NCBI GenBank assembly: GCA_030789695.1
Contig: CM061139.1
Span: 8,323,878-8,387,877 of the forward strand
Reading direction: 5' to 3'
DNA from: Scilla litardierei
Taxonomy: Eukaryota; Streptophyta; Magnoliopsida; Asparagales; Asparagaceae
Length of the DNA stretch: 64,000 bases
Notes under the pieces: generated by a model
Told to the model about the DNA's origin: nothing
What the model saw: only the letters and a program-made list of their open reading frames with translations
Database searches by the model: none
Position numbers and translations under genes: made by a program
Shown: positions 53,297-64,000 of the stretch, piece after piece
Numbering within the stretch: position 1 is the stretch's first letter
Layout: the number at the start of each line of letters is the position of its first letter

Positions 53297-54053
53297 TTTC
53301 ATTTTGTTTTCTGACCTCCCCCTTGCACATCTCTGCATTTTCATTATCATATCATTTTGCTAGCATTGTCATGCCTAGCTTGGGGGAAGTCAATTTTTCT
53401 GTGTGCTGTCGTGTGATGTTTTCTATGTGTGCTTGTTATATATGTTGTGTCGTGTGATTTTCTATCTTTATTTTCTGTTCATATGTCGTGTTGTTTGATT
53501 TTCTTTGTTTTTCAGTTTCGTATGTGTGTTTTTCTTGTTTTTCATTTCTTTTTGTGTCGGTGTGTATTCCCCCCCATTTTCATTGCCCTCCCATATTTAC
53601 TCTTATTGCATTGAGGGCAGTGCAAGTTTCAGCTTGGGGGAGTCGCACTTCGTGCGTCGTTGCGTCATTTTCTTCGTTTTTGAGTCGTTTTCATCGTGTT
53701 TTTATTTTTATTTTCTTATTTTCTTTCCCTTTCTCCTAGAGATGACCCCATATGATGAATTGCCATAAAATCACACACACACCTAGCATGGCTTCGATAA
53801 TCACACTCACTAACCCTAGGAAGCCGAGTCCTCTTGCATTTCATGCATCGCGGGTCCACTTAGCTTTTTTGTGAATCGTGTGTCGTGACTAGCTTATAGT
53901 GTGATTCTACTATGTGATTTTGATTTATATACCTGTCCAGGAATGACCCCTAGATTATCATGCTTCGATTTGAATATGCGGTATTTGCTTCTCCTGTCTG
54001 CTTCTGTATGAATGAATATATATACATACATACATATACATATATACATATAC

Positions 54054-54137
<84 letters not shown>

Positions 54138-55032
54138 CGTATGCTTCATTTCGCATGTGTCGGGATTCCATAATTAGGACTAGGATAACTCATTTCGCCT
54201 ACGCTCTGATTAGCGAAAAATCTCCTTAGCCCAAGTGTTTAGAATCCGATATCTTTTTTATTTTACTTGGTGCAAATCCCCTCGTCGTGTACCGTTCTCC
54301 CACTTGGGAGATTACACACATGTATATACCCCAAAATCCAAAAAAAAAACCAATAAAAAGAAAGGAAAAGAGAAAAGAAAGATATATATATATATATGTA
54401 TAGCCAAAAATCCAAAAACATATATATACATATATCCAAAACCTAAAAAAAATGTGTGTGAATATTTTCCTACCTACCAAGAATAAAGGGAAGGCGATAA
54501 TTTGCACCGAGTGTTCTGCTCCACATCATCTCAACCCCCCATCGCTTTCGAAAACACTTGGCATAGGAGCTTTCTAGCAGTTATCTAGGCGATAGTGTAG
54601 TGATTTCCTAGTCCCTAGTTGTGGAGTCCCTGACACATGATACGTTTCGATTCTTACTTTCTTCTCGTGCATGCTTGAGCTAAATATTCACCGCTTATTT
54701 CAAATCAAATCGATATTTGGGTCTTTTCTTGGATTTGTGTATATGGAGCTTATAGCACAATGTAGATAGTGACACCGTCTGCTAGCACACGACCACACTC
54801 ACCGTGCTTCACCGCGTGGGCCCACGACACTTGTTTGGACTCGTTTCCTTTGGTTTAGTGTTGTGATTTGGCGTTTGCTTGCTTGGTGTGTCGTTTTTGA
54901 TTTTGTTGGCTTTGACGGGCGACTTAGGATTTAGAGTTCTCTTTTTCTCTCTTCCTCTCTATTTTCTCCCTCCGAGCTCCTACTCTCACTCGTCTTCCTC
55001 GAGAACGAGGAAGGGTTCAGCTTGGGGGATTT
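53297..55032 (+). other. 3' noncoding region of A1
   Basis: Homologous to the 3' regions of A2 and A3. AGCTTGGGGGA copies lie near 53374, 53631 and 55019-55032. An expanded AT-rich microsatellite, (AT)n with ACATAT units, spans about 54012-54137. An A-rich tract is at 54330-54440, and the hairpin CTTCCTCG-AGAA-CGAGGAAG near 54990-55012. Tyr/Ile-rich ORFs are translated microsatellite. Confidence 0.8.
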
Positions 55033-56688
55033 TTACGTGCGTTTATATTTCATATATTCGCGCACGTATTCTTTTGTGTTTTTCCGTTATTTTCCGCTGT
55101 CCCGTATCCGTTTTCTCGTATTTTCTTGTTTTCTTTCACTTCTCCATGTTTTTGTGTGTTTGCAGGAGTTTGCCAGCGTAAGGGACATATAACGAAGAAA
55201 TCATAAGTCCCCGGAGCAATGGGAGGAGTCACGCGTGATCCAGGGGGTCGAACGACCAAGATCTCTATCTTTAGCCCCCCACCCGATCGGTTGGATACGT
55301 CCAACCAATCGGGTGATGCACGCGTGCACGACCTGGACAGCCGCTAAAGCGAAGTGAGCATCAACCGACCGTGTCGACGACCGGTTCAGCCCGACTGTCT
55401 TCTCTGGAAATTGAAGCTGAATTCCAACCGATCGGGTGACCTTCACCCGATCGGTTCATCTGTAGCCGATTCCCCAAAGACACGACCCAGAGAGCTCACT
55501 CAACGGTCAGCTGACCGTGCCAAAACGTCGTAACTTACTGTCTTTTGGGCGATGTTTCCAACCGATCTGTTGATTGATCAACCGATTGGTTCACCCGATG
55601 GCCGCGAGATTCAATCGACGAGCCTCTTCCGCCAACCGATCGTGTCACCTGACCGGGTGAAGATTCTGAAGACCGCTGCCAAATCACATAGCAGCTCACC
55701 CTATCGGTTGATACTTCAACCAATCGGGTGACATCGTTTTTTTATATATAAAAACCCTAGGTTTCCAGAAACGAGAGCTGTGTTTTATTTTCTGTTTTTT
55801 CCCTATTGCGACGGCTGGAATTTTATACTTATTTGTAAGTGTTCCGATCTTTGTAAAACTTTGATATTATCTTAATTGCATTACTACTACTGCATTTCTA
55901 TTGCCCGATTATGTTTTTAACGGTCGATTTTCATTTAGATCATTTTTAGCTAAAATGTGTGAGTAGTTCCCAAATCTAGGATTTTGGTGGAATCCCCTTC
56001 GTGGGTTCTCCCTAATGCGTCCATAGGACTAGGAAATCGATATGGATTAGGAATCTATTGGTTACGCGGTGTGTTTCATTGTCATCGACGGGAAAAAGAC
56101 CGCCTTTAACCGTTGGGCCAAGGGGGAATAAACTTGGCGGTTGACTCCCTAGCCATAGCTCACTCCCTTAGCGTAGACATCTAATCCTTGCGCGTGGGAA
56201 CGGTAGGACGAGATGTTGGGAGTTATCGTTGCGAGCTTAGTGCTCCCGGAGTCGGTCAGTGTTAATGGACATGGGAATTCCCACTGACCGAACCCGGGTA
56301 GTCCGGCATATCATCCTAGGCACCGACCGGAATATCGGGCACATGTGACGATGGTATCACTCTTAGAGGCAACGTCTCACCATTAAACCCTAATTCCGAT
56401 CGTTGTCCTATCCGCCGGTCGCAGTAGCGAGAACACATGATAGGGTGGAAACCGAAGTCCTGGGTTTCCCTTTATATTGTTTATCACTTGTATTCATTTT
56501 CCGTGACAACCTATCTACCGATTCGGGCTAGCTCACCCATAGGGTGAATTTGGTCCCTTCTGACACAAGCACAACCACGCCTCCCTGTGTTCGACCCCCA
56601 AGCCACACTACAACACCGTGCGCTTGCGGTTATAAATATTTAAATCTCGCGGCCCCAATCCTATTTCACACAAAACGAGGGGACGTCA
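55033..56688 (+). repeat. 3' LTR of A1 (1656 bp)
   Basis: The first two bases read TT instead of TG, a G-to-T change; the end GGGGACGTCA is intact. Word array at about 55278-55730 with several decayed words, TATA TATATATAA (55743-55751), leader hairpin arms 56252-56261 and 56282-56291. Confidence 0.92.
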
Positions 56689-56693
56689 AGAGG

Positions 56694-57301
56694 CAAAAAA
56701 CAAGACGGTTGAGATAGCCGTTTTAAATAACAAAAAAATAAAACTAGAAGAAAGAGACAAAACGTAATGAAAAGTGTTGAGTTTGCCATTCAAAATGTCA
56801 AGGGAAGGTGTCCAAGGACATTGGAAAAGACAATCAAAGTGGGTGAGAGAAATAAATTCTATAATTAAAAATTGGTAGTCAAAGCCAAATTTAAGAGAGG
56901 AGGACGGGTTGGTGGGTTAAGGTAATGGGAAAGAGCCAAGTGTCAAAGGGAATCCTCATTCCAATGTAAAAGAAATAAAGCCATGACAAATTCCAAGAGA
57001 CCTAATAAAGGACGGTCAACACTTCTGTCCGAATGCAAGAGAGTAGGTAAGAGTTTTTATTAAATTTTTGTTTTTTAAAAAAATCATTTCCAAGACCGCA
57101 TTTCAAATGATATAAGAAAAAAATGATTACACATAGGACAAAATAAGAAAAGACGAAAAGATAGCCATTAAAAGTATACGAGTAATGAGTTTTAAGAATT
57201 AGTCGGCTACAAAAATATGTAGTCAGCTAAAAAGAAATAAAGACGAAAAAATTCTCAAAAATTAAAACAAATTAACATACTTATTTATCAAATTCAGATT
57301 C
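56694..57301 (-). other. copia C interior continued
   Basis: AT-rich sequence between A1 and B2. It contains GTCGGCTACAAAAATATGTAGTC near 57200, a variant of the word found in the copia C LTR and interior. No gene is seen. Confidence 0.5.
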
Positions 57302-59118
57302 TGATCACTCCTTATTTTACACCTTTTTTCCGCATGTTTGCATGCCATTTAGATCGCCAAAATCATGTTTTTTCACGATATATCGACGATATTGCGATGC
57401 TTTTCACGATTTGTTGTTTTTGTCGCATTTCAGGTGATTTGGCGCGATTTGGAGTGATCTCGAGATGCGCTTACTCTAGACGGCCACCGACGACCTCCCC
57501 GAGGGGTATTTTGCTGTTGGAGAGGAGCGGAAGAAGAATGGACGTCGCAGGAGCGACGAGGAGGCCAAAATAAGCAGAATGGGCATTTTTTGTGTCCCAC
57601 TCGGCCGAATGGAGGAGCCACTCGGCCGACCAGCGAGACACTGCTCGGCCGACCCGTTCAGACACGATTTCCATGTGGACTCGGCTGAGCGACGGAGACC
57701 ACATCGGCCGAGTGACGATACCACGTCCGCCCGAGTGGCGCCCAGACGAAGCCCCTCCAAAATATCGAAGTTACTGTTTTTCGGCCATCTGAGCTTCAGA
57801 AGACCAACTCGGCCGAGTGGTAAACCACGTCCGCCCGAGTGCAGTGAAGCCATCGGCCGAGTGACGATAGCTCACTCGGCCGAGCCGCCCCCGAACTGAA
57901 GACCTCTGAAGCCCCCGACTTACTGGAAAATTGACAGGGTTTTCACTCGGCCGAGCGACTTTTGTCACTCGGCCGAGTGCGATGCGCTGCCTGTAGCGAA
58001 ATTTGCGGAAAACAGGCTGTGCAGGGGCGTTTTGGTCAGGATTTTTGGACGATTTTGAGGGCTATTTAAGCCCTGTTTTTACCCTAGTTTAGAGAGCCAT
58101 CTCTTAGATTTTTTGCAGCTTTTTGAGACTACTTTTTGCTTTATTATTTGTGATTAGAGAAGAGGGAAAACTTGGATTTTTGTTGGATTAATTGAATAAC
58201 TACATTGGTTTGCATCTCTCTTCCCCAAAAACTCTATTTTTATTGTTTATATCATTGTTGTGATGAATTCCATTGCCTATTTCATTGATTATTTTTGTAC
58301 TATTGCTATGATTTGTGAGTAGTCTCCACGTCTTGGGGCGTGGGGATGAACCCTACGAGCCCTATTTCCTATTTGTGATAAATTGGTAGAAATTGTGCTA
58401 GAATCAATAATTAGAGATTAGATTGGGATCGAATTACTACGGATAGCTAGGTATTCATATCAATTGGGATTTGCAAGAGATTGGATCCCAATTTGATAGG
58501 AAGCCCTAGAAATCCGAATTGGGTTGGAGTCGGATTTTCGAAGTATCGGTTTGCAAGAGATTGGACCGATACTAGGATCTCCGGTTGCAATTCCATGCCG
58601 ATACCCGTTTGCAAGAGATTGGACGGGTAGGAACTATCCTAATTTAGATTGTGAACTGAGTTTGTAAGAGATTGGGCTCGGTGCACGATTGAACGATGAT
58701 GTTGATCCTAATGCTAGTTTTCCTAGGCTAGGGTTTGCAAGAGATTGGACCCGACCCTAGGATAGCTATAGACCGGCAACAACGCGAGAGCGTGAGCTTG
58801 GTTCTACATTCAGTTGCAACTAGTTCATCTAAATTCTCATTCTAGCAATTTTGATACCGACGAACCACATTTATGAAATACGGTGAGTAGCGGGAATTCC
58901 CCATTCCCTAGACGTTCTTTATTTGATTTGATATTTCGCACATTTGTCTGACAATTGTGACAGGATCGCCCAAGGCAAGTTTCATTCTTAAATAGCCAGG
59001 GTGATTAGGAGCAAGCACGGTCATTCGTCCTCCCTGTGTTCGATACCCGCTCGCCGCTATAACGTGCGCTTGCGGTAAAACTACAACCGTTCTTTGGGTG
59101 TATACTCAGGACCGATCA
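57302..59118 (+). repeat. 5' LTR of B2 (1817 bp)
   Basis: TGATCACTCC...CCGATCA. Word array at about 57598-57982, TATA-like TATTTAAG (58063-58070), five leader hairpins (58462-58752) with the same loop as B1, possible intron 58883-58963 (81 nt, as in B1). It is clearly diverged from the B1 LTRs. Confidence 0.94.
58462..58752 (+). other. array of five leader hairpins (B2)
   Basis: Stems: AATTGGGAT/ATCCCAATT (58462-58493, perfect 9 bp), AGTATCGGT/ACCGATACT (58542-58573, perfect 9 bp), TACCCGT/ACGGGTA (58602-58629), ACTGAGT/GCTCGGT (58655-58682, two G-T wobbles), GGGT/ACCC (58731-58752). Loops TTGCAAGAGATTGG, or TTGTAAGAGATTGG in the fourth. The first two stems pair better than in B1, and where the copies differ the third and fourth stems still pair. 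Confidence 0.85.
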
Positions 59119-59124
59119 AGTTTT

Positions 59125-59142
59125 TGGCGCCGTTGCCGGGGA
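59125..59142 (+). promoter_or_regulatory. primer binding site of B2
   Basis: TGGCGCCGTTGCCGGGGA, exact tRNA-Asp complement, six bases after the LTR. Confidence 0.92.
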
Positions 59143-59288
59143 GATCATTTTGACGGTGTTCGGCATCAACCACCCGGTTATTTCTTCCTACTTTCTTCCT
59201 TTACTTCCCTCTCTATCTCATTCTAACTTCATTCGCAGCCCTATTTGCATATTCTCCCCATATTTTGCATAAGATCTTAACAGGGATA

Positions 59289-62200
59289 ATGGAGGATGCG
59301 CTGCCAACAATGGAACTCAGTCGGGAAGACTATGACTCCTTCACAGACCTCCTTAAGGAACTTATCGACGAGGTCCACGCTACCGGAGCATTGGCTATCG
59401 ATATCAAGGACCCCGACGAGCAACTGTTCGCTAGTTTTGTGATGGACCAAATCTCCCCGGAGGGGATTATCGGAGGCAATGTCAGAGTTGACGCGGTCGA
59501 CGACAAATTGTATTTCGAAGCCAATAGAGCAAGCGTCGAAGAACACTATGCTCCCGAAGAACCCTTCGAGCAAACCGACATTCAGGGAGTTACACTCTAT
59601 GACGCTCACTCTTGTTTTTATGAATCGTCTGATGAGTTTCTTGATTCCAGGTACGAACTGGAGTAGAGTGAAGGTTTTGGCGATGCTAGCACTGAATCGG
59701 AGGGCGCCTATTTCGATGCCTCATCCTCACTAAGTAGCGAGTCTGACTCGTCACAAGAGAGCATGCCCCCTGAACATGAGGTAAACACGGATGACAAGGA
59801 AGAAGTCGAACTCATGCGAGCCGATGAAGTGGAAGGAGCAGCGCCACCTGAGGTAGAGCTTAAACGATTACCACCGAATCTAAGGTATGCCTTTTTGGGT
59901 AATAAATTAACTTTCCCGGTGATAGTCAGTTCCCACCTCACACAAGATCAACTTGAAAAACTCCTAGACGTTCTTAGGAGCCACAAAGATGTCTTGGGAT
60001 ACACTATCTCCGATCTAAAAGGGATAAGCCCTAGGCTTTGCACGCATCGGATCCATTTGGAGGATACCGAAGCCACCTCCATAGAGCCTCAAAGGCGGCT
60101 AAACCTGAACATGAAGGAGGTGGTTAAAAAGGAAATCCTAAAATTGTTAGAAGCCGGTATAATTTATCCTATCTCTGACAGTAGATGGGTTAGCCCCGTT
60201 CACGTCGTCCCCAAGAAAGGGGGGATGACTGTCATAAAAAATGAAAAAGGTGAGCCAATATCTACGCGCACTGTCACGGGATGGCGAATGTGCATTGACT
60301 ATAGGAAACTCAATAAAGCCACCCGAAAGGACCATTATCCATTGCCATTCATTGATCAAATGCTTGAACGCCTCGCGAACCATAAATATTTTTGCTATCT
60401 AGACGGGTATTCGGGTTTCTTCCAAATCCCTTTGCACGAAGATGACCAAGAAAAGACAACTTTCACTTGTCTCTATGGCACCTATGCTTACCGTAGGATG
60501 CCGTTTGGCCTTTGTAATGCCCCCGCCACTTTTCAGAGGTGCATGACATCCATATTTTCCGATTACATTGAAAATATTATGGAAGTTTTTATGGATGATT
60601 TCTCGGTCTACGGAAGTGAGTTTGACTCTTGCTTGGAAAATCTTACTAAAGTCCTGAAAAGATGTCAACAAAACAATCTCACTCTCAATTGGGAGAAGTG
60701 TCACTTCATGGTCACGGAAGGTATAGTTCTCGGACATCTTGTTTCCTCGAGGGGAATCGAGGTAGATAAAGCAAAAATTGAGGTAATCGAAAAACTTCCT
60801 CCTCCTATTAATGTCAAGGGCATTAGAGGCTTCCTTGGTCACGCGGGGTTTTACCGCCGCTTCATCAAGGATTTCGCCTCGATTGCCCGACCACTTACTT
60901 CCTTGCTCGCTAAAGATGTTCCTTTTGACTTTTCAGGAGAATGCTTGCACGCTTTCAACACCTTGAAGGAAGCGCTAGTCTCCGCGCCCATCATACAAGC
61001 GCCTGATTGGAGCCTCCCTTTTGAGCTAATGTGCGATGCTAGCGACCAAGCCATTGGAGCGGTATTGGGACAAAGAAAAGATAAGAAGCTTCATGCAATA
61101 TACTATGCGAGCAAGACATTGGATGACGCGCAGAAAAACTACACAACCACCGAGAAAGAGCTTCTAGAGGTCGTCTATTCCATAGAGAAGTTTCGCTCTT
61201 ACCTCCTTGGCTCCAAGGTGATTGTCCACACCGACCATGCGGCATTGAAGTATCTTTTAAACAAGAAGGAGGCCAAACCCCGGTTGATCAGGTGGATACT
61301 CTTGTTGCAAGAATTCGACCTAGAGATCAGAGATAAGAAAGGTACGGACAACGTCGTGGCGGATCACTTATCTAGGCTCATTCGCGACAAGGAGGATGAG
61401 AGCTTACCTATTGACGACACATTTGCTGATGAGAGGCTATATGCGGTAAGGACCGGGGAAGTACCTTGGTACGTGGACTTTGTCAACTACTTGGCTTGCG
61501 GAATCAAACCGCATGGGATGTCCACGCAACAAAGGAGGAGATTTATGCATGAGGTCCGTAGCTATTTTTGGGAAGATCCTTACCTTTTCAAGATATGCAA
61601 AGATAGTGTCATTCGTAGGTGCGTTTCTAAGGAGGAGGCAACGTCTATCATTTTGCATTGCCACGGTCTACCATGCGGGGGACATCATGCCGCCTCTAAA
61701 ACCACCGCTAAGATCTTGCAGAGCGGGTTCTTCTGGCCGACAATGTTTAAAGACACCCACACCTTTGTAAAGGGGTGCGATAGATGCCAACGGACCGGGA
61801 ATATCTCCAAGCGCAATGAAATGCCAATGAGGCCCATCCAAGAAATTGAGCTTTTTGATTGTTGGGGAGTAGACTTCATGGGACCATTTCCATCGAGCAA
61901 TGGCAACAAATACATCCTATTGGCCGTCGACTACGTCTCCAAATGGGTGGAGGCAATTGCCACCCCCACTAATGATGCAAGGGTCGTCTCCAAATTCTTC
62001 AAGCAAAATATCTTCCCGCGCTTTGGAGTGCCGCGTACCTTGATAAGCGACGGGGGAAGCCACTTCATTGAGAACAAGTTTGAAGCCATGCTAAAGAAGT
62101 ACAGGGTGAATCATAGAGTTGGCATGGCTTATCACCCCCAGACAAGTGGCCAAGTGGAAGTCTCAAATAGAGAGATCAAGCAAATTCTCGAGAAAACCGT

Positions 62201-63170
62201 GGATCGGTCTAGAAAGGATTGGTCAATGAAGCTAAACGATGCTCTATGGGCATATCGCACGGCTTTTCGCACCCCCATCGGTACCACACCGTTCCGACTA
62301 GTTTATGGGAAGGCTTGCCACTTGCCGGTAGAGTTGGAGCACCGCGCATATTGGGCCATCAAGACCTTTAACTACGACTACAAGAGTGCGGCGGTGAGGC
62401 GACTCTTGGACATCAACGAGCTTGATGAAATAAGGAGAGACGCCTATGAGAGCTCGAGAATTTACAAGGAAAGGACCGAGATTTTCCACGATGCCCGTAT
62501 AACCGTCACGGACTTCAAGGTGGGAGACAAGGTCTTGCTCTACAATTCCCGGCTCCGACTATTTCCCGGCAAGTTGAGGTCACGTTGGTCGGGACCTTTC
62601 ACCATCAAGTACACACAACCGGGAGGAGCTTTCGAGTTGGAAAGCAAGGATGGTGCCACATTCAAAGTAAATGGTCAAAGGCTCAAGCACTATTCCGAGG
62701 GGATCCCGACGGGCGAAACCAATAGAGTGTATTTTCTTAAAGAGCGATCGGACGATCTCTCGGACCTCCTTGATGAGGTGATAGAGGAGGCGATTCCTCA
62801 CTCAATCGGCGCTCTTTTTGACGAAGAATTTGAAGTAGGCCCGGGTCTAGGCCAAGATGAAGAGAATAAAGATGATTCCCCCGACTTCTCCGCTGATGAA
62901 GATGAAGGCGACGCTGATGTCGCAAGGATTCGAGAGCTCTGTAAGCTCTCGAAATTAAAGTCTCAATGGAAAGCTCCGCCGGTACGGAAATCGGCATCGC
63001 CGGTTAAGCCGTTGACCGGGGCAAATGCTAGCTTGGGGGAGCCTCCCCCCAACACCATTCGAGACAAGAGACCTCCGAGGGAGAACGCTACGCCGCCACG
63101 TCCAAATCCAAGCGCGCTCCCCGGGAAGTTTGACGGGTGCATCTCATATGCACCAAACATCCCGCATTGA
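59289..63170 (+). pseudogene. pol: Pol (RT-RNase H-integrase) of B2, one in-frame TAG, otherwise intact
   Basis: Same enzyme set as B1. The start MEDALPTMELSRED is at 59289. After 125 codons an in-frame TAG (59664-59666) replaces the CAG of B1; from there the frame is open to 63170. A downstream ATG at 59763 would give 1135 residues with all domains: RT with FMDD (60588-60599), RNase H ([31 protein letters not shown]), integrase HHCC finger, and catalytic codons D 61872, D 62049 and E 62157, the last two spaced DX35E. Then come SRWSGPF and a tail that is acidic, then Lys/Pro-rich. No Gag or protease precedes it. The copy could be nearly functional if the stop is bypassed or the internal ATG is used. 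CAG to TAG in a CHG context fits deamination of methylated C. Confidence 0.92.
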
Positions 63171-64000
63171 TTGAAAATTTTAGGGGGGTCGAGCTCACGA
63201 CCTTAAACGAGCGCTTGTCGGGAGGCAACCCGACGGTTTTTGCTTTATTTTTACTTTTTCTTTATTTTCGTTTTAGAGATTTTTAGTATTTTGAGTCATT
63301 CGACCAAAAATTTCGTGATGACGGGTCCTATTTTTCTTGACAGGAGAGGAGATAGGTAGATCCATCATGAGGAGGATGAACGAGACGACGAGGAGCGCCC
63401 CAAGAAGGCGCTCGACGCTCAGGAGGAGGATGAAATCGACTGGAGGAAGAAAGACGGAGTTTAGAGCCAAAACGAAGACAAACAGCAGAAATTAAGGCTC
63501 ACTCGGCCGAGTATACTAGTCACTCGGCCGAGTACACAAGTTCGTCCGGCCGAGCCGCTCACGAACGAGGGAAGTCTGCTGAACCCAACTCTCTGTTTAT
63601 TTTCTTGATTTCGATATAACTGCTACTCGGCCGAGTATATATATTCACTCGGCCGAGTAAAACGGATACCCTCCTAGGGCGAGTCATGCCGAGTAGCTTG
63701 AGTCACTCGGCCGAATGGACTTACTCCACTCGGCCGAGGCTGGCAAAGCCACTCGGCCGAAGCGATATCGGGGAGAAAATTTTTATTTGCCTCGCTCGGC
63801 CGAGTGAGCCCGTCACTCGGCCGAGTCGTAACATTTTTATATATTAGCGGCGAGGGGGGCGCGGAATTCGAAAACGCAAATCCCCAATTCTCGCCCGCGC
63901 CCCTTCAGCTACCACGCCCGATTCCCCCCCCCCCCCCCCCGCTCGACCCTCACTCGCCCGACCGCCGCTGCCCCGCCGCCGCTCGGCCCGCCACCGCCGA
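63171..64000 (+). promoter_or_regulatory. post-pol and internal promoter-like region of B2
   Basis: Stem-loop GTCGGG-AGGCAA-CCCGAC (63217-63234), acceptor-like TCTTGACAG/G ending at 63343 (109 bases later, as in B1), CTCGGCCGAG array (63500-63830), TATA-like TATATATT (63838-63845), C-rich leader with a long poly-C run near 63926-63942. ORF3 is expected just beyond the right edge. Confidence 0.65.

Larger units (their letters stand above)
10882..56688 (+). mobile_element. A1: gag-pro-type family A gypsy element, interrupted by A2
   Basis: A complete element bounded by 5-bp duplications AGAGG (10877-10881 and 56689-56693). Without the 34.9-kb A2 insertion it is about 10.95 kb. Order: 5' LTR, tRNA-Asp primer site, gag-protease, stem-loop, palindromic-word array with weak TATA-like box, ORF3, long 3' noncoding region, polypurine tract, 3' LTR. 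There is no RT, RNase H or integrase anywhere inside it. All genes carry stops or frameshifts, as expected for the oldest of the four nested insertions. Confidence 0.93.
7713..57301 (-). mobile_element. C: Sire-type Ty1/copia element, 3' part, interrupted by A1
   Basis: A minus-strand copia element. Its 3' LTR is 7713-8997, next to a polypurine stretch AAAAGGAGAGAGAA on the minus strand. Interior pieces are 8998-10881 and 56694-57301, separated by A1. Both pieces share the motif GTCGACTACGAAAAA or close variants (8490s, 9125, 57205), which supports them being one element. The 5-bp site left of the LTR is ATGAT (7708-7712). No gag or pol is visible here. B2 follows directly at 57302 and may be inserted into C. 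Confidence 0.65.
57302..64000 (+). mobile_element. B2: pol-type family B gypsy element, left part
   Basis: A second family B element, cut by the right edge. 5' LTR 57302-59118, primer site, pol, stem-loop, CTCGGCCGAG array with TATA-like box. The 5-bp site on the left is GATTC (57297-57301). Like B1 it has no gag and no protease between LTR and pol, so the gag-less form is not a single accident. Confidence 0.93.

Noticed and set aside
53894..54229. Tyr/Ile-rich small proteins on both strands
   Set aside because: Translation of the AT microsatellite only.
63926..63942. Long poly-C run, also at 51108-51122, and poly-G near 6-17
   Set aside because: Possibly real, but homopolymer length is unreliable in assemblies and no function is implied.

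Overview
The window is plant repeat DNA, probably heterochromatin. I see no host gene. Everything recognisable is a transposable element: Ty3/gypsy elements of the Athila type (tRNA-Asp primer site, DLGAS protease, Athila-type RT-RNaseH-integrase), Sire-type Ty1/copia LTRs, and a MULE remnant encoding an OTU-like protease. This combination, including the plant-only ORF found 3' of pol, points to an angiosperm. I cannot name the species. Element names used here: A0-A3 (gypsy family A, marked by the word CCGATCGG), B1 and B2 (gypsy family B, marked by CTCGGCCGAG), C and D (copia), M (MULE).

Layout. A0 (minus strand) enters from the left edge and ends at 4126, inside M (4127-7207). The LTR fragment of D (7208-7712) follows and is cut by C (3' LTR 7713-8997; interior 8998-10881 and 56694-57301). 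C holds A1 (10882-56688, +, TSD AGAGG). A1 holds A2 (13068-47917, -, TSD ATAAA). A2 holds A3 (18267-42207, +, TSD ATCAT). A3 holds B1 (23688-36796, +, TSD GTGGG). B2 (57302 to the right edge) starts at the end of the visible part of C. All four inner insertions keep perfect 5-bp target duplications, so the order of events can be read directly. LTR divergence agrees: about 6 differences in 1818 bp for B1, and about 40-45 in 1589 bp for A3.

How the genes work together. No element carries a full gag-pro-pol set. A0, A1 and A3 encode Gag plus protease only; A3 has an intact 923-codon ORF. A2, B1 and B2 encode RT-RNaseH-integrase without Gag or protease. In family A both gene sets sit in the same slot, between the primer site and a conserved stem-loop (GGGAGGCAACCC), and share LTRs and 3' region. 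This looks like a two-part retrotransposon with gag-pro and pol on separate, complementing genomes. Every sufficiently complete element also has a 3' ORF (ORF3) of a plant-only family, with a basic N-terminus and a CCGG peptide motif. A related ORF lies in copia element C.

Regulatory architecture. Each gypsy family has its own short palindromic word. The words are clustered only in noncoding DNA, at two places: upstream of the TATA box in the LTR, and again between the first ORF and ORF3, upstream of a second TATA-like box. ORF3 therefore seems to have its own promoter built like the LTR promoter. The leader RNAs carry structures with compensatory changes: five hairpins in family B with an invariant 14-nt loop and different stems, and a 10-bp stem in family A with two covarying pairs. 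My main hypotheses are a split gag/pol genome and a family-specific word-plus-ORF3 control system, comparable in layout to VANC proteins and their motifs in Arabidopsis VANDAL transposons. Both are inferences from sequence.
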